In this document: positions 59,737 to 64,000 of the stretch, piece by piece
Position numbering within the stretch: position 1 is the first letter of the stretch
How the letters are laid out: the number at the start of each line of letters is the position of its first letter
Source of the DNA: Owenia fusiformis
Lineage: Eukaryota > Annelida > Polychaeta > Sabellida > Oweniidae
Length of the DNA: 64,000 nt
Reading direction: 5' to 3'
Assembly (NCBI GenBank): GCA_903813345.2
Contig: CAIIXF020000010.1
Span: 30,872,828-30,936,827 of the forward strand
Notes under the pieces: generated by a model
The model's input: the letters and a program-made list of their open reading frames with translations, nothing else
Told to the model about the DNA's origin: nothing
Database searches by the model: none
Translations under genes and position numbers: made by a program

Positions 59737-61557
59737 GACGTTTCACCCCCTGGACGTTTCACCCCTAGTCTGTTCACCCCTTAGACTTTTCATTCCCTGG
59801 ACATGTCACCCCCTAGACCGTTCACCCCCTAGACATTTCGCCCCTTGGACGTTTCACCCCCTGGACATTTCACCCCCTAGACATTTCACGCCTTGACTTT
59901 TCATCCCTTAGACATTTCACCCCTAGACGTTTCACCCCTAAGACATTTCACCCCCTATAGACATTTCACACCTAGACTTTTCATCCCTTAGACATTTAGC
60001 CCCTTAGACGTTTCGACCCCATACACAGTGTCTGTACATGTACAATGTCATGGGTTGGGTTATAAGTAAATTTTGACTGAATTTACATGAGTATACTGAT
60101 TTCTTTTCCAAGTAACATTGACTGGAAAAGGTCATAGTATATAAAACCACAACAATATCGGTACAAATAAGTTTAAAAAATTTTGCACTTTGCACTGATT
60201 AAACATGCTAGCCTCTAATTGCCTAGATAATCCATTCCCTTGTTATCAATTGCATTATTAAAAAGCGACTGATTTATTATCATTTTTTAGATCTACAAAA
60301 TTAATCCAATTGTTCTTTCTTGTAGGTACATGAGGTTACATGTTTTTGATATGTGTACAAATGTATTTATAATGATATAAAAGCATTAGTCTTATGGGAA
60401 ACAATTAGATATAGAGTTAATTAGATGTGAATTTAATTAGAATTGTATAAGATTTTCGATTGCAGATTTCCCGATGATCATTTAATCAATAAGCTGTAAT
60501 TTAGGTTATGATGTGTAATTATTTAGATTATTTGTGAGCAAGAGTTTAGAAGTATTCAAAACCTATGGAAACGATATAAAGAAGATGAACTTATAACCTC
60601 AAAACTTATGCGTTCATGCAGTAAGAGCAACATGTTAAATAGACACATTTAAAAACTAATGTTTGTTTGGGCTAGCTGCCGTAGTCAGCTATTGGCGGTT
60701 GTTAGCCCTATCGGCAAAAGTATGTAACATTATGTAATTTATAATAAAATTACGTCATCATATTATATAGCCAACAACAAACCTACTTAGTTGTGTTTCT
60801 CTTAACTTTTGCCTATCAAAGAGCGCAAGTACCCAGAACACTACAGCTTCATAAAAACTAATATGTACATGAAATTTTACTACCGGTATTTAAAATTCTA
60901 CGTACCTCAAGCTTTTGAATCTAAATTTTCTGAAAATTGATGCATGTGTTTTTTGCTTGTAAGGCCTATGATAAATAACAGTACTAGAATGATATAATGA
61001 TATGTTTTTGTATTAATAGCAGAGTTGGTCTTAATAACCATTTTTTGAAGAACTGAAATAGATAATTAATTGACTGGACCTCACTTCAAAACCCTGAAAA
61101 CTGAATATGGAAAAATAAGTGAATTACTAGTGACTTACAGTACTTGTTATTTGAATATGCTGTATGAAACACTTATGGTAATTAAATTCTGATTTTAAAT
61201 AATCAAACCCACGCTAAAATCATCTAACTGAGCAAAATGTGTCAATAGGAAGCGTGTACCATAATATATGCCATTTATACTTAGGGTATTCAGTTCTGAC
61301 AAAGAGAAATACTTGAATGAAAAATGTAGGAGTAAAATATTGAGGTTTAAACGTCTAAGGGATGAAATGTCTAGTGGTAAAACATCTAAGGGTGAAATTT
61401 CCAGGGGGTGAAATGCCTAAGGGATGAAATGTCTAGGGGTGAAATATCCAAGGGGTGAAATGTCCAGGGGGTGAAACGTCTAAGGGGCGAAACGTCCAGG
61501 GGGTTATCGACTAAGGGGTGAACAGTCTAGGGGTGAAACGTCCAGGAGGTGAAATGT
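59737..61557. mobile_element. Foldback element with tandem-repeat ends (1.8 kb)
   Basis: The left end (59737-60019) is a tandem array of about 17-bp units of the type GACATTTCACCCCCTAG. The right end (about 61348-61556) is the same array in reverse (CTAGGGGGTGAAATGTC). The 1.3-kb middle is AT-rich and has no coding frame of note. Such ends are typical of foldback elements. Confidence 0.85.
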
Positions 61558-63854
61558 ATAGAAAGCATGATTTCTTAATTAAGAAAGTTATTCCAAAATT
61601 AGTGGTTGGCATTTTTGTGTCACCTGATATATGTAAATGAAGTCCTTATATCCTCAAACTATGATCTAAAGCAAAGAAAAAAGCGTAACATTTCTTTCAT
61701 TTCTAGGCCTATCTTTTGGAAATTACAGGGTGAGCCAAACAATGCAAACCGAACAAATCAAAACTCAGTCATCCATTATGGGTTTAATGTCATATTTGGC
61801 ACTCTTTATGACCCTCTTTGGAGGCAAACTCTAACGTATCATGTTCACATGTGAAGTTTTGTGATTACACGCTCACAAATATCTTGTGAAACGACTCGTT
61901 TTCCTTCTTATCTCTTTTTCAACTCTCTGATGCTTCGTTGTCGGTATGTTTTCGCATTTAGAGCATGTTTTGTAAAATGACAATGAAATCGTGAGCATTA
62001 GAAAAACACGAGCCGGTTAGACGAATATTCATGCTAAATTACGTTTGCTCTATAATTCCAGCCCGCACTCAGTTGACAAGTTCACAATACAAGTGGACAA
62101 TTTCAAAGCAAAAAAGAGAAATTCAATTCACTTGGAAAAATATTGCCATGATCAAATATTGTTTAAACACTGATCTGAGAAATGGCTAATTATAAGTACG
62201 TCGTCTTGAAAATCCTGCAACAGGGTTTTAAAGATGCATTATGCCATATAGTCCATGGTATGAAATATCTAGGACGTCTAATAAAGGAGATGGTAGCACA
62301 CTATAGCGCAGCGATATTTGACCTAACATTAATATACCTACATATGTTCCCTAAATTTTTTTTATTATAACCGTTTAATATACTTCCGGCTTTTAGGCTG
62401 AATTATGCCTGCCATTAACAGAGGTCAAAAAATTACCAAAAAATAAAATCCCAATTTTTTACAATTTGGAGAACACAATGCGACAGAAAATAATACAAAT
62501 ATATTTTAAATATATGATCTAGGTTTCTAAGCTATACGTTTGAAGTTATTTTTCTTATCAATACCAAAACATTATGTAATCAGTGCATCGACTTTTTGTA
62601 TTGTTTCTCAGGTATTAATAAGATTAATGCTGCAAATTAATCACTTTTATATTAGAATGACAAATCCTTAAACTATGTTAGTTTTTCACAAAATGGGTCT
62701 CAATACGTTTTGAGATATGGACTTTTATTCAGCGGTGAACATTAAAAATAAAGGAGAGCCTATTGCTCTTACTTGACTAATTGGGACTACAGCTGGAAAT
62801 TATATTTCTCGTAGTTAGATATATCTCAGTTGCTTATAAAAAACACCAAGACTTGTTCGAACTCCTGAATAATTGAGAAAAATGGTTATCATTATCTTCC
62901 AAAAATCTGCTTATATCCAGCGGTAAGGTCAAAGAAGAGACAACCATCAGAAAACTTAATGATAGCCAGCAGTAATGTCGAGGAAGAATTGTAAGGCGTT
63001 CGACTGCATATGACTCTAATTGATTATTAGACATGCCCTTGGAATATATGAACATTCCAATACCTCCGTTACATTTAATTTGATATAAATCTTACCTATT
63101 TGTTATTGTAAAGTTTTTTAAAACATGAACAATAATTTGCTGTTTGACCCCTTGCGGTTATATGGAAAACATCTGGTAATAAAACGTTTTAAATGGTAAG
63201 AAAACTAATATGTTCCCAATCATAAATTACCTAAATATTCCACACAATTTTTGTTAAATCTGCTTGGGTCATATTTGAAAAATCAGACAAAAACTGAAAA
63301 ACACACTTGTGTAATTACACTAATCAAACACCGACATCCACAGTAAAATTAAAGTATATTTTTACATTACGATAATCTTTTTTTGTTCGTACGCTTAGAA
63401 TAACGGTCTGAGTCTTATAAAATGGATAAAAATTCGAATCAAAATATTTACGTTTTTTGACCCCTTGTGATGAAATACAATTTTCGACCCGAAAGCCGGA
63501 AGTTTTTTCAGCAAATGGTATTTTGAAAGAATCAAGACACATGCACCTCCATAAATATTGCTTCAAATGTTGCTGCACTAGAGTGTGCTACGGATCCTTC
63601 ATATTCGGAAGTCATACCATGGACTAATAGGTTTTTCCCCCAGACAATTAATGATGTCCTATTGTTATTGCTCATATTGAGTCGCATACCATGGATATAT
63701 CTTGAGAATAACTTTTGGGTATATTATTGCCGAAATATCGAAAATAATCAACAGAACAACCAAACTCCAGAATTAAACACAATCGATTCCTCGGCTAGCG
63801 AGGGGAATCCCCATTGAGTCACACAAGCGCCCACAAGCGCCTTGAATCAGGCAG
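61558..63854. other. No gene seen
   Basis: AT-rich sequence. A CAGGGTGAGCCAAACAATG word at about 61726 resembles mariner-type ends. The open frames at 61606, 62182, 62834 and 63324 lack domains or splice context. Confidence 0.5.
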
Positions 63855-63977
63855 CCAATCCGGTTCATGAAAAACAAATTCAACGACCAATCAGATAATA
63901 GGAGGAATTTCCCGGTATATTATATCTTATTACGCACATAAACAATTCTTTTGTCACAATAGATTGAGCCATTATAG
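63855..63977 (+). promoter_or_regulatory. Possible promoter and first non-coding exon at right edge
   Basis: Two CCAAT boxes (63855-63859 and 63887-63891, the latter CCAATCAG) are followed by a TATA-like TATATTATATC (63916-63926). About 50 bases later comes a consensus donor ATAG/GTAAGT (GT at 63978). Spacing is right for a pol II promoter with a short untranslated first exon. All motifs are short, so chance cannot be excluded. Confidence 0.3.
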
Positions 63978-64000
63978 GTAAGTGGGTATTATTCCTTTGA

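Overview
This is AT-rich, intron-rich animal (metazoan) nuclear DNA. The evidence is widely spaced exons with consensus GT/AG splice sites and matching phases, an extracellular protein built from a six-cysteine chitin-binding (CBM14-like) exon plus a Thr-rich mucin and a PAN/apple-like domain, and many short inverted-repeat DNA transposons (hAT, PIF/Harbinger, mariner, TTAA-type). A marine invertebrate, perhaps a lophotrochozoan, fits the chitin-binding mucin and the repeats. The phylum cannot be fixed from the sequence alone.

Gene A (minus strand, about 18303 down to 8214) is reconstructed from splice phases. It has a possible first coding exon at 18303-18147, then exons at 11949-11790, 9492-9014 and 8549-8214 (stop). 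The last three join in frame (phases 0/1, 1/0, 0). An additional exon-like stretch at 10305-10119 has a donor phase that also fits 9492. The product is low-complexity, Pro/Thr/Tyr/Arg-rich and lacks a signal peptide. Its composition resembles ciliary or sperm microtubule-associated proteins, but I do not recognise the family. On the opposite strand, inside the large intron of gene A, lies a secretory signal-peptide exon (14077-14240) with a perfect donor, plus weaker exon-like pieces.

Gene B (minus strand, at least 33828 down to 22950) has a CBM14-like exon (33828-33643, phase 1-1) and, after a 7-kb intron, a 3630-bp exon (26579-22950, phase 1-1). The large exon encodes a basic Thr-rich mucin, an acidic segment, a run of 17-residue Thr repeats and a PAN/apple-like domain. 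Signal-peptide and terminal exons were not found. The exon order and phases suggest a secreted, chitin-binding, mucin-type matrix protein of a cuticle, gut lining, tube or shell type (inference).

The rest, including almost all of 33.9-64 kb, has no convincing gene and is rich in repeats. These include a 36-bp minisatellite of 28 copies beginning 13 bp past gene B's splice donor and a 20-bp satellite of exactly 72 units with no indels (40291-41730). A 1.6-kb Harbinger-type element carries a broken MADF gene (42531-44147), and a mariner-derived foldback lies at 36569-37625. A 755-bp TTAA-flanked foldback is at 30781-31535, a 1.39-kb hAT-like element with an 8-bp target duplication at 47229-48617, and a foldback whose ends are 17-bp tandem arrays at 59737-61557. 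Several dispersed families recur in more than one place. The right edge has CCAAT and TATA-like motifs followed by a splice donor, possibly the promoter of a plus-strand gene that continues outside the window.
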